Shown here: piece after piece, positions 6,760 to 14,619 of the stretch | How the letters are laid out: the number at the start of each line of letters is the position of its first letter | Position numbering within the stretch: the first letter of the stretch is position 1 | From: Chloroflexi bacterium RBG_19FT_COMBO_48_23 | GTDB taxonomy: Bacteria > Chloroflexota > Dehalococcoidia > GIF9 > UBA5620 | Assembly: GCA_001795315.1 (NCBI GenBank) | Contig: MGOH01000022.1 | Span: 1-16,960, forward strand | DNA length: 16,960 nt | Direction: 5' to 3' | Notes under the pieces: generated by a model | Told to the model about the DNA's origin: nothing | The model's database searches: none | Seen by the model: only the letters and a program-made list of their open reading frames with translations | Program-made: the position numbers and the translations under genes

Positions 6760-7260
6760 CTGAACTTCGAGGTATTTGATACCTGCTTGGGTTGGATGGG
6801 GGTTATAGGTTCAACTTATGGACTGAGAAAGGTCATCTTACCGCAGAAGTCAAAAAAAGCAGTACTCAACCAAATTGTATGCTGTGGCTGTGGCCCTGAA
6901 AGTCAGAGCCATGTTTGTTTTGGTGATCTGCCTGATAGGCTAAGGCGTTATTTGGGTGGTGAGCTGGTGGTTTTTGATGACAAACCGGATCCCACTGGAA
7001 CAACTTGCTTTCAACAAAGTGTGTGGCAGAAAGCGTGCAATATCCCTTATGGCGAGACGAGGAGTTACAGCTGGGTAGCCAGCCAGTTGGGTTTACCCAA
7101 GGCATCCAGGGCCGTAGGCCAAGCCTTGGCTAGGAACCCGTTGCCTATTGTAATCCCGTGTCATCGAGTAATTGGCAGCAACGGAAAATTAGTTGGGTTT
7201 GGTGGGGGCATGGAAATGAAAAAAAATTTGCTCCGCTTGGAACAGGCTACAGTGGATTGA
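6760..7260 (+). CDS. ogt: Methylated-DNA--protein-cysteine methyltransferase (Ogt type), probable CTG start
   Basis: This suicide DNA repair protein transfers alkyl groups from O6-alkylguanine to its own cysteine. The active-site motif IPCHRVIG (Cys134 in the 166-residue form) and the helix-turn-helix region with SYSWVASQLG, KASRAVGQAL and GFGGG are intact. An N-terminal domain beginning NFEVFDTCLGWMGV is typical of Ogt. The ribosome site AAAGAGGTGAT (6746-6756) nearly matches the full anti-SD complement, and its GAGG core ends 7 bases before CTG 6760, directly in front of the homologous region. The only ATG in frame (6739) lies upstream of this site and has no ribosome site of its own; a TTG at 6727 and one at 6742 are even less likely. 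It is the last gene of the plus-strand cluster and convergent with dnaE. Confidence 0.9.
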   Translation: MNFEVFDTCLGWMGVIGSTYGLRKVILPQKSKKAVLNQIVCCGCGPESQSHVCFGDLPDRLRRYLGGELVVFDDKPDPTGTTCFQQSVWQKACNIPYGETRSYSWVASQLGLPKASRAVGQALARNPLPIVIPCHRVIGSNGKLVGFGGGMEMKKNLLRLEQATVD

Positions 7261-7290
7261 CAGCCTCTTTGTTAATAGCGAAGCCTGTTC
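7240..7290. repeat. 9-bp inverted repeat between convergent ogt and dnaE
   Basis: GAACAGGCT (7240-7248, inside the end of ogt) and AGCCTGTTC (7282-7290) are perfect complements 33 bases apart. They could form a weak bidirectional stem separating the convergent genes. No strong T-run follows on either strand, so a terminator role is only a possibility. Confidence 0.35.
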
Positions 7291-7302
7291 TTTCGAAATA
7301 AG

Positions 7303-10300
7303 TCACTTACTCTCTATTAGTCTTAGGCTGTTATCCCCCAGTAGGCTATTTATTTCCTGTGCTAATTCGGGACAATAGTTTATCGTATTCGGCATTTTCA
7401 TGTTGACAGTCTCTTCTGCGGTGATTATGGTAAGCAACACGGTATCCTGCCCTGGATAGCGGGCAAGAACGTTCATGACATGGGTAAGTCGTGCCACGTC
7501 TTCTTCGGTTTCGTCTCTCTGGGTGATATTAATTGTTATTTTACGTGGTAGCGGAGGCGAGGTATCTGGCTTTAGCTCCTGTTCTGATTCACTATCGGTC
7601 TGGTATTGTCGAACGCGGAAGCAATTAATGTTTACTCGGTCGTCTCTTGATTTTACAGTCCCTTCTACAAGGAGGATTTGGCCTTCTTGCCACATCTCTC
7701 TTGTCTGGCTGTAGACCTCAGACCAGGCGGTGACTTCGATACTACCGTCAAGGTCTTCCAGAGTCGCGATGACGAAAGGTCGCCTGTCTTTGGTGTAAAG
7801 TTGTCTCATAGAGGTTACCATGCCGGCGATTATTACTTTTTCTCCGACCATTTCGCTGTCTATTCCGCCACATAGTGTGGTGATAGAATTAGCTAATTTG
7901 GAGGCTATTGAGGCGAGAGGGTGTTCAGAGAAATATACTCCCAGCAGTTCTTTTTCCCATTCCAGTTTATCTTTGAGAGGAGCATCAAGATGGTCCAAGT
8001 TCAAGTCGGGTAGTGGTGTCGGTACGGTGTCGCCCCATAGGTCAAACATGCTTGTCTGCCCTGATTCTCTTAATCGCTGCTCCCACTGGGCCAAGGATAT
8101 GATTCGGTCAATAGATTGGAGTAGTGTTCCACGAGGGGTCAGGCAATCGAAGACTCCGGCTTTGATCAGGCTTTCTGTAACTTTTTTGTTGATGCTACGT
8201 AAATCAACACGACGGCAGAAATCTTCAATGGATTTAAAAGCGCCACCCTTTTCCCGTGCCAGTATGATGGGCTCAATGGCTGCATAGCCGACATTTTTAA
8301 TAGCGGTCAGGCTGAAGCGGATAGCAGCTTTACCATCCTCCTCCTCAATAGCGAAGCTGGCTTGGCTTTTATTAATATCTGGGGCTAATACATGGATATC
8401 CATGCGGCGGCATTCGGCAACAGCTGAGATAAGCCTATCTGAATGCGAAGCATATGTGTTTAAGAACGCAGTCATATACTCAACGGGGTAGTTGGCTTTA
8501 AGATAGGCTGTTTGGTAAGCGATAATGGCATAGCTCACACTGTGAGCTTTATTGAACGCATAACCAGCAAAAGGTTCAATTAGAGCAAAGATTTCGGCAG
8601 CCAGTTCGGATGAAAGACCCTTTTTCTTGGCGCGCTCTATGAAATTCTGTCGCTCCTTCTTCATTACCCCGGAGATTTTTTTGCCCATAGCTTTGCGGAT
8701 AATGTCTGCTTGTCCTAAAGTGTAGCCAGCTAAAGCCTGGACTATGCGAAGCACCTGGCCCTGATAGACAATCACACCATAGGTTTCCTCGAGGATTTCC
8801 TTTATCGCGGGGTGTGGATAGCGAATAGGCTCGATGCCATGTTTTGCCCTAATGAATGTGGGTATATGCTCCATGGGGCCGGGACGGTAAAGGGCCACCA
8901 TTGCTGCGATGTCATTGAATGTGCTTGGCTTAAGTTCCTTTATGTAGCGGCGCATACCAGCGCTTTCCAATTGGAAAATACCGCCGGTTTCTCCAGAGGC
9001 AAGTAGTTCAAAGGTTGCCTTATCATCTAGTGGGATATGCTGCAAGTCTATAGATACGCCACGATTTTCTGCAATGATTTCCCTAGCTTTGGCCAGGACG
9101 GTGAGATTAGCCAGTCCGAGTAAGTCCAGTTTTAGCAGACCAAGACGGGCAACGCTTTCCATGGAGAGCTGGGTCATAGTTGCAGCATGTGCACTATCTT
9201 TGGTTGCACGTTGCAACGGCATATATTCAGTCAAGGGTTCGCGGGATATGACTACTCCAGCAGCGTGAGTGCTAGCATGGCGAGCTACCCCTTCTAGCTT
9301 CTTGGCAGTATCGACTAGATTTTTCACTGCACTATCTTCTTGGTAAATATCGTGCAGCTCTTTGTTCTCAGCCAACGCTTGGTCCAAGGTTATATTCGGC
9401 CTGGGCGTAACAAGTCGAGCTACTCTGTCAACCTGACTGTAAGGCATACCTAGGGCTCTGCCTACATCTCTTAGGGCGGCTCTAGCACCTAAAGTGCCAA
9501 AGGTGATAATTTGAGCTACATGGTCGGGGCCATATTTTTGGGTGACATAGGCTATAAGCTCATCGCGGCGGTCATCCTGGAAATCTAGGTCGATATCCGG
9601 TGGCTCGAGACGCTCTATGTTCAGGAATCGTTCGAAAACTAGCGTGTGAGCAAGTGGGTCGATGTTGGTGATGCCAAGACAGTTGAGAGCTAGGCTCGCT
9701 GCAGCACTGCCTCGGACACCGAAAAATATGTTTTGTTTCTTGGCGAAGGAAATGAGATCCCAGACAACGAGAAAATAATCGGCAAATTGTGTTTGTTTGA
9801 TCACCTCCAGCTCATAAGCCAATCGTTGTTCTAGTTCTGGCGTTGGCGATGGATAACGTTGCTTTAGTCCTTGCCAGCACATCTCAGCTAGATATTCGTC
9901 GGAAGTTTTTCCTTGTGGTAAGTTCACCTGAGGAAGGTTAAGGCGGCCAAACTCGAGTTTCAATTGGCACATATCAGCTATGCTCTGTGTGTTCTCTAGA
10001 GCCTGGGGCAAGTCAGAAAATAACTCTGCCATTTCCTCAGGACTTTTCAGATAGAAGAAATCGCCAGCCATCTTTAGCCTTTTTTCGTCGTAGATAGAGG
10101 TGTTAGTTTGGATGCACAGCAGCAATTCTTGGATTGGAGCGTCTTCCTTGTTAACATAATGTACATCGTTGGTAGCAACAATAGGTATATTTAGTTTTGA
10201 AGACAGGGAGAGAAGCACCTCGTTTATTTTTTCGAGTTCAGGAATAGGGTGTCTTTGAATTTCTAAGTAGTAATCGTTGAAGGTCTCCTTGTACCAGATG

Positions 10301-10767
10301 GCCTGTGTGGTAGCCTCTTCAAGGCGTCCTGCTAATATGAGGCGGGGCAGCTCTCCGTGGGCGCAGGCGGATAAGGCGATAAGTCCCTCATGGTGCTCGG
10401 CCAGGAGCTCTTTATCCACACGTGGCTTATAATAGAAGCCTTCGAGGTGAGCCTTCGTAATTAGCTTAATGAGGTTTTTGTAGCCCTGATGGTTTTTGGC
10501 GAGTAAGGTTAAATGGTAGAGATTTTTGTCGCTGGCACTTCGGCCCTGGCGATTGGTTTCGGCTACATAAGTTTCGCAGCCAATTATAGGTTTTACACCG
10601 GCCTCTTTGGCTGCTGTGTAGAAATCGATGATGCCATGCATGCTTCCATGGTCGGTGATGGCTAGGCTGGTCATGCCTAGTTCTTTAGCTCTGGCAATAA
10701 CCTGGGGGATTCGGCATAAACCGTCAAGTAAACTATACTCGGTGTGAACGTGAAGATGGGTAAACAT
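7303..10767 (-). CDS. dnaE: DNA polymerase III alpha subunit DnaE
   Basis: This is the replicative polymerase of the bacterial C family, 1154 residues, close to the usual DnaE1 length and without an intein. Residues 1-210 are the PHP domain, with HLHVH (4-8), TDHGSMHG (39-45), CET (64-66) and NDVHY (200-204), so its metal ligands appear kept and a proofreading-type nuclease activity is possible. The palm motif PDIDLDF supplies Asp391 and Asp393, and LLKLDLLGLANLTVL supplies Asp548. RGSAAAS precedes the first motif where many family members read GRGSAAGS. The fingers, helix-hairpin-helix region and a C-terminal OB fold (around IIAGMVTSMR) follow. An ATG at 10767 starts the gene with a weak ribosome site. 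A TATAAT with an extended -10 lies just upstream. No epsilon or beta subunit gene is nearby. Confidence 0.97.
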   Translation of the reverse strand: MFTHLHVHTEYSLLDGLCRIPQVIARAKELGMTSLAITDHGSMHGIIDFYTAAKEAGVKPIIGCETYVAETNRQGRSASDKNLYHLTLLAKNHQGYKNLIKLITKAHLEGFYYKPRVDKELLAEHHEGLIALSACAHGELPRLILAGRLEEATTQAIWYKETFNDYYLEIQRHPIPELEKINEVLLSLSSKLNIPIVATNDVHYVNKEDAPIQELLLCIQTNTSIYDEKRLKMAGDFFYLKSPEEMAELFSDLPQALENTQSIADMCQLKLEFGRLNLPQVNLPQGKTSDEYLAEMCWQGLKQRYPSPTPELEQRLAYELEVIKQTQFADYFLVVWDLISFAKKQNIFFGVRGSAAASLALNCLGITNIDPLAHTLVFERFLNIERLEPPDIDLDFQDDRRDELIAYVTQKYGPDHVAQIITFGTLGARAALRDVGRALGMPYSQVDRVARLVTPRPNITLDQALAENKELHDIYQEDSAVKNLVDTAKKLEGVARHASTHAAGVVISREPLTEYMPLQRATKDSAHAATMTQLSMESVARLGLLKLDLLGLANLTVLAKAREIIAENRGVSIDLQHIPLDDKATFELLASGETGGIFQLESAGMRRYIKELKPSTFNDIAAMVALYRPGPMEHIPTFIRAKHGIEPIRYPHPAIKEILEETYGVIVYQGQVLRIVQALAGYTLGQADIIRKAMGKKISGVMKKERQNFIERAKKKGLSSELAAEIFALIEPFAGYAFNKAHSVSYAIIAYQTAYLKANYPVEYMTAFLNTYASHSDRLISAVAECRRMDIHVLAPDINKSQASFAIEEEDGKAAIRFSLTAIKNVGYAAIEPIILAREKGGAFKSIEDFCRRVDLRSINKKVTESLIKAGVFDCLTPRGTLLQSIDRIISLAQWEQRLRESGQTSMFDLWGDTVPTPLPDLNLDHLDAPLKDKLEWEKELLGVYFSEHPLASIASKLANSITTLCGGIDSEMVGEKVIIAGMVTSMRQLYTKDRRPFVIATLEDLDGSIEVTAWSEVYSQTREMWQEGQILLVEGTVKSRDDRVNINCFRVRQYQTDSESEQELKPDTSPPLPRKITINITQRDETEEDVARLTHVMNVLARYPGQDTVLLTIITAEETVNMKMPNTINYCPELAQEINSLLGDNSLRLIESK

Positions 10768-10793
10768 TAGTTTTTCTTAGGGGTTTGACCTAA

Positions 10794-10802
10794 ATTATAG
10801 CA
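10794..10802 (-). promoter_or_regulatory. Extended -10 promoter of dnaE
   Basis: On the minus strand TGCTATAAT (10802-10794) is a perfect -10 hexamer with the TGn extension. It lies 26 bases before the dnaE ATG, giving a leader of about 20 bases. No good -35 box is seen at 16-18 bases, consistent with an extended -10 promoter. Confidence 0.6.
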
Positions 10803-10856
10803 CAGGTTTTTAGATGATTGCCTTTGGCGTTTTTAAAAAATTGGAAATTTTTTTGT

Positions 10857-10885
10857 TTGACAATTTGAATGCATACTACTATTAT
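10857..10885 (+). promoter_or_regulatory. Near-consensus sigma70 promoter of the DUF1461 gene
   Basis: TTGACA (10857-10862), a 17-base spacer and TATTAT (10880-10885) are a perfect -35 and a 5/6 -10. An A/T-rich tract of A and T runs immediately upstream (10831-10856) could act as an UP element. Transcription should start near 10892, shortly before the GGAGG at 10900-10904. It is divergent from the dnaE promoter. Confidence 0.75.
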
Positions 10886-10908
10886 CAGCCTCAGCTTTTG
10901 GAGGCGAA

Positions 10909-11610
10909 GTGAAGATTGCTCGAAATATAATTTTTTGGTTTGGTGTTTGTTGCGTGCCCGTGCTGCTTTTTACAAGTACTATTTGTTGGGAAGTCAACGC
11001 CCTTAGACTTTATGAGTACGGCTTCGACAAATATGAAATAAGCCAGGCTACTGGCATAGATAGACTACAATTAAAGAGTGTAGCTCAGCATTTGATAGAT
11101 TACTTTAATTCAAAGGTGAATACAGCACAGATTGTGGTTGGTAAGAGAGGTGGAGAATTCAACCTGTTCAATGAACGGGAACTGGTTCATCTCAAGGATG
11201 TAAGAAGCTTGATTCAGCTGGACTATTGGGTTCAAAGGGGAGCTTTACTCCTGCTAATAATCTGTGTGCTCGTATTGTTTTTTGGTTTCAAGGCCGGCTG
11301 GCGGATAGTTGTCAAAGGCTTATTCCGGGGAAGCCTGGTTACCGTGGGATTGATGACTGTCCTAGCCCTCTGGGCTTTGTTTGGTTTCGAACGGTTCTTT
11401 CTCCTCTTCCACTTAGTCAGCTTTTCAAATGAATACTGGATGCTTGACCCGGCTAAGGATTACCTGATCAGGTTATTCCCAGAAGGATTTTTCTACGATG
11501 CAGCGATGTTCGGTTTTGGGGCTATTGTATTAGAAGCCTTGCTTATTGGTGGTATTGCATTTGTTGTCTTAAAGGTCATAGGTTGTGAAAAAATAAGTGG
11601 GTCGACCTAG
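10909..11610 (+). CDS. Integral membrane protein, DUF1461 (TIGR01906) family
   Basis: The 233-residue protein belongs to an uncharacterised membrane family seen in many Gram-positive and Chloroflexota genomes. A first hydrophobic segment is at about residues 6-27, followed by an extracytoplasmic-type loop with the family signature FNERELVHLKDV near residue 86. Further membrane segments lie at about 109-126, 135-155 and 199-222. Before the last one comes the signature FSNEYWMLDP followed by LFPEGFF. The start is GTG 10909, with GGAGG 4 bases upstream. It has its own near-consensus promoter and faces fmdB convergently, so it is probably a single-gene transcript. Function is unknown. Confidence 0.85.
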   Translation: MKIARNIIFWFGVCCVPVLLFTSTICWEVNALRLYEYGFDKYEISQATGIDRLQLKSVAQHLIDYFNSKVNTAQIVVGKRGGEFNLFNERELVHLKDVRSLIQLDYWVQRGALLLLIICVLVLFFGFKAGWRIVVKGLFRGSLVTVGLMTVLALWALFGFERFFLLFHLVSFSNEYWMLDPAKDYLIRLFPEGFFYDAAMFGFGAIVLEALLIGGIAFVVLKVIGCEKISGST

Positions 11611-11638
11611 GAACCGGCGCGGATAAATTCGCTTTAGG

Positions 11639-11875
11639 CTACATGCTGCAGCTACTGCAACTAGAAGAGTTGCAGCCAGCACACGAGCCAGCAGTGCCAG
11701 CTATAGGAGAAGATTCGCCACTACTGCCTCTGGAAAACGAGGCGAAACGAGAGAAGGCTCGTTTGGCAGTGTGCTGGCATTGCGGACACGAAGCACCTTC
11801 GTTTGCTTTGCTTATAGAGCGTAATAATTCAAACTTGCAATTGCACTCGGGGCATAGATATTCATAAATGGGCAT
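11639..11875 (-). CDS. FmdB-family zinc ribbon protein
   Basis: The 78-residue protein starts MPIYEYLCPECNCKFE, the hallmark of FmdB/putative regulatory proteins. It has two CxxC knuckles (CPEC and CPQC) for one zinc. A flexible Ser/Gly-rich tail ends SCAGCNSSSCSSCSM with additional cysteines, as is common in the family. The role is unclear; early members were linked to formamidase or amidase regulation and the family is often described as a putative regulator. ATG 11875 has TGGAG 6 bases upstream. It converges with the DUF1461 gene and its upstream region is shared with the protease gene's promoter. Confidence 0.9.
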   Translation of the reverse strand: MPIYEYLCPECNCKFELLRSISKANEGASCPQCQHTAKRAFSRFASFSRGSSGESSPIAGTAGSCAGCNSSSCSSCSM

Positions 11876-11885
11876 TTTGCACTCC

Positions 11886-11901
11886 AGGTAATAGTTTACC
11901 T
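11886..11901. promoter_or_regulatory. Inverted repeat AGGTAA-N4-TTACCT, possible operator
   Basis: A perfect 6-bp inverted repeat with a 4-base centre overlaps the predicted -10 box of the fmdB promoter. It could be a regulator site or a small leader hairpin. No family is assigned. Confidence 0.3.
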
Positions 11902-11921
11902 AGCAGCTATCACAGAGTCAA
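11893..11921 (-). promoter_or_regulatory. Possible promoter of fmdB
   Basis: On the minus strand TTGACT (11921-11916), 17 bases, TAAACT (11898-11893). The -10 is only 4/6. The predicted start of transcription falls close to the ribosome site, leaving a very short leader, so this is tentative. Confidence 0.35.
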
Positions 11922-11931
11922 ACTTTGCAGG

Positions 11932-11960
11932 TTGACAAAACTGGGGCAGATGCTTAAAGT
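11932..11960 (+). promoter_or_regulatory. Probable promoter of the Lon-related protease gene
   Basis: TTGACA (11932-11937), a 17-base spacer and TAAAGT (11955-11960): perfect -35 and 4/6 -10. The leader would be about 58 bases. No CIRCE or other heat-shock operator is recognised in it. Confidence 0.5.
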
Positions 11961-12024
11961 GTTAAAAATCTTATTTTTCCAGTGTTGGCAGTACACCGAA
12001 GTCTAAATTTAAGGGAGAGAGAAT

Positions 12025-14478
12025 ATGGCTATTGATAAATATGAGGTTTCGGCAGACAAATTACGTTGGCAATGTGACCCTGCTATGTTTGATTTTGATT
12101 GCACTAAGAATCTAGCGCCGTTACGTGAATTTGTCGGGCAGGATAGGGCAATACGCGCCATTGAATTTGGTTTGTCTATGGAGCAGGATGGATACAATAT
12201 ATATGTGGCTGGACTCACTGGGACGGGCAAAACTTCAGCAGTTAAAAGTCAGATTGATAAATTGCTTGAACAGAGGCAAGCTTCGCAGCTGGTGAAACCT
12301 CCGGAAGACTGGTTCTATGTTCACAACTTCACAACTCCTGAGAGGCCACAGATTTTAAATGTGCCCAGGGGAAGGGGCAAAGTTTTTAAGGAGCAAATAA
12401 GTAACCTGTTACAAGTGATTAAAGAAGAGTTGGCTAAAACATTCTCAAGCGATGAGTACAAGACCGAGAGGGAAAATATCGTCGGGGCTAATCAATCTGA
12501 ACAAAAAAAGTTGTTTGAGGATGTGAGCGAAGAGGCTCAGCGGGAAGGATTTAGATTTCAGATAACGTCGATGGGGCCGGCTTTAATGCCTTTGGTGGAT
12601 GGAAAGCCTCTCTCTCATGATGAGTATACGGCACTGGATGAAGCAGTGCGAGGGCAGCTAGAAAAAAAACAGGCTGAATTGCTGAAGAAAATCCAATCTA
12701 CATATGAAAGAACTAAGGAATTGGAGAGAGAAGCAACAGAGAAGCTGCAGAATGTTGATAAGGCAGTGGCCGATTTTACCATAGCTAGGTTATTCGATAC
12801 CCTGATGCAAGAATATAAAGACTCAGAAAAGATTGTCCGGTATCTCACTGATTTGAAATCCTATACCATGGATAACCTGGATGTATTCAAAGAGAAAGAA
12901 GAACCTACGCAATCTGTCTTTGGTGTGCCTGCCAGCTACATTATGCGCGGTCGTGATCCCTTTCTTCCTTTTCAGGTGAATGTATTTGTGGATAACAGTG
13001 TTACTAAGGGGCCGCCGGTGATAGTCGAGCCTAATCCTAACTATGCTAATCTCTTTGGTAAAGTGGAGAGGCGTTTTTTCTTCGGCGGATATCTTAGTGA
13101 CCACACCATGTTGAAACCCGGCGCTCTTCATCTCGCTAACGGTGGCTATTTATTGCTGAGTGCCATGGATGTGGTTACTAATCCCGCTGTCTGGCCGGCT
13201 TTGAAGCGGGCTATTAAGACGAAGGAAGTACGCATTGAAGACCCGATGGAACAATTCGGGGTTATCATTTCCCAAGGATTGAGACCAGAACCTATGCCGG
13301 TAAATCTTAAAGTAATCCTTATTGGTGATGGTCTGCTCTATCAGTTACTTTCTATGTATGATGAGGACTTCTGGGAGACGTTTAGGATAAAGGCGGATTT
13401 TGATTTTCAGATTGACAGGACTAAAGAGAATATGATGGCGTTCGCTGCGTTTATAGCTGGTTGCTGTGAAGATTGTGAGTTGCGACATTTTGATCCGACT
13501 GGTGTAGCCAAGGTGGTGGAATATGCATCTCGAGTGGTGGCTGACCAAGAAAAATTATCGTCTAGATTTGCCTGGATTGTTGAATTGGTACAGGAAGCGG
13601 AATATTGGGCGCGTAAAGAAGATGCTTCGCTGGTAGCTGAACGGCATGTGGAGAAGGCGGTTGAAGAGAGGCGCTTCCGGCATAATCTGCCTGATGAGCG
13701 GATAAGGGAGCTTATCGATAATGGAACTATTATGATAGATGTTGACGGTTTGGTTATAGGCCAGGTTAATGGTCTCAGTGTGTATAATCTTGGTGACGTG
13801 ATTTTTGGGAAACCATCGCGTATAACCTGCAAGACGTTTTTGGGGCGCGGGGGCGTAATCAATATTGAAAGGGAATCCCAGCTCAGCGGCAGGATTCATG
13901 ACAAGGGTGTTCTTATACTTAGCGGCTATATGGGTTGGAAATATGCTCAGGATTATCCTCTTTCATTGTCTGCTAGCTTATGTTTTGAACAGTCCTATGA
14001 AGGTGTGGATGGAGACAGTGCCGCTTCCGCAGAACTATATGCTCTGCTCTCCAGTCTATCTGATGTGCCCATAAGGCAGAATATTGCGGTCACTGGCTCA
14101 GTGAACCAGAAGGGAGAGATACAGCCTATCGGTGGGGTAAACCATAAAATTGAAGGCTTTTTCCAGGCTTGTAAAGCTAAGGGGCTTAATGGGGCGCAAG
14201 GAGTAATCATACCGAGGCAGAATTTGAAGAGCCTTATGTTACGCCAGGAAGTGGTAGATGCGGTGAAACAAGGCAAGTTCCACATATATGCGGTGAGCAC
14301 CGTTGGCGAAGGTATAGAGATTCTTACCGGTGTGGAGACAGGTGAGAAAAGAGAAGATGGTACATATCCAGATAGTAGCATTAATTATAAGGTAGAGAAG
14401 AAATTGAAAGAGATGGCAGCCAAGCTAAGGCAGTTTTCCATGCCGCCGACCGAGGTAAAGAAGACTGTGGACAGCTAA
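12025..14478 (+). CDS. Lon-related ATP-dependent protease (AAA_32/LonB-LonC type)
   Basis: An 817-residue cytoplasmic AAA+ serine protease of the COG1067 group. The Walker A loop GLTGTGKT is at residues 63-70. A long coiled-coil-rich insertion (about 135-280) precedes the remaining AAA motor, where GALHLANGGYLLLSAMDV corresponds to the Walker B region. The C-terminal Lon protease domain has the catalytic Ser665 in EGVDGDSAAS and Lys708 in GGVNHKIEG. Their spacing of 43 residues equals that of Ser679/Lys722 in E. coli Lon. It lacks the N-terminal substrate-binding domain of LonA and shows no membrane anchor, unlike archaeal LonB. ATG 12025 follows GGGAGAGAG. A terminator lies downstream, so it is probably monocistronic. 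Confidence 0.93.
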   Translation: MAIDKYEVSADKLRWQCDPAMFDFDCTKNLAPLREFVGQDRAIRAIEFGLSMEQDGYNIYVAGLTGTGKTSAVKSQIDKLLEQRQASQLVKPPEDWFYVHNFTTPERPQILNVPRGRGKVFKEQISNLLQVIKEELAKTFSSDEYKTERENIVGANQSEQKKLFEDVSEEAQREGFRFQITSMGPALMPLVDGKPLSHDEYTALDEAVRGQLEKKQAELLKKIQSTYERTKELEREATEKLQNVDKAVADFTIARLFDTLMQEYKDSEKIVRYLTDLKSYTMDNLDVFKEKEEPTQSVFGVPASYIMRGRDPFLPFQVNVFVDNSVTKGPPVIVEPNPNYANLFGKVERRFFFGGYLSDHTMLKPGALHLANGGYLLLSAMDVVTNPAVWPALKRAIKTKEVRIEDPMEQFGVIISQGLRPEPMPVNLKVILIGDGLLYQLLSMYDEDFWETFRIKADFDFQIDRTKENMMAFAAFIAGCCEDCELRHFDPTGVAKVVEYASRVVADQEKLSSRFAWIVELVQEAEYWARKEDASLVAERHVEKAVEERRFRHNLPDERIRELIDNGTIMIDVDGLVIGQVNGLSVYNLGDVIFGKPSRITCKTFLGRGGVINIERESQLSGRIHDKGVLILSGYMGWKYAQDYPLSLSASLCFEQSYEGVDGDSAASAELYALLSSLSDVPIRQNIAVTGSVNQKGEIQPIGGVNHKIEGFFQACKAKGLNGAQGVIIPRQNLKSLMLRQEVVDAVKQGKFHIYAVSTVGEGIEILTGVETGEKREDGTYPDSSINYKVEKKLKEMAAKLRQFSMPPTEVKKTVDS

Positions 14479-14530
14479 GGCACAAGGTTTTTACTACCCA
14501 GCCGGACTAAATAGATTCTGTTTAACCATT

Positions 14531-14559
14531 AATTCTTCCTAAGAGGAATTGTTTTTCTC
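14531..14559 (+). terminator. Intrinsic terminator after the protease gene
   Basis: AATTCTTC (14531-14538) pairs with GAGGAATT (14543-14550) around a CTAA loop, giving an 8-bp stem with one G-U pair, followed by GTTTTTCTC. The stem is AT-rich, so strength may be moderate. Confidence 0.6.
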
Positions 14560-14568
14560 AGCCATCTC

Positions 14569-14598
14569 TTGGTGTGCTGTTTCGCAGAGTGTTATACT
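14569..14598 (+). promoter_or_regulatory. Promoter of nadE with extended -10
   Basis: TGTTATACT (14590-14598) is an extended -10 with a 5/6 hexamer. TTGGTG at 14569-14574 is a weak -35 with 18 bases between. The predicted transcript start is about 15 bases before the nadE ATG. There is no NrtR- or NiaR-like site that I recognise. Confidence 0.55.
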
Positions 14599-14619
14599 AG
14601 CAGCTAGTGTGATGAAGTC

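Noticed and set aside
7475..9268. Several plus-strand frames of 64-155 codons
   Set aside because: All lie antisense within dnaE, show no recognisable motifs and have no ribosome sites.
11643..11867. Plus-strand frame of 74 codons
   Set aside because: It is an exact antisense shadow of fmdB, which has a clear family signature on the other strand.
12615..14381. Minus-strand frames of up to 151 codons
   Set aside because: They are antisense to the Lon-related protease gene, whose motifs and length are intact.
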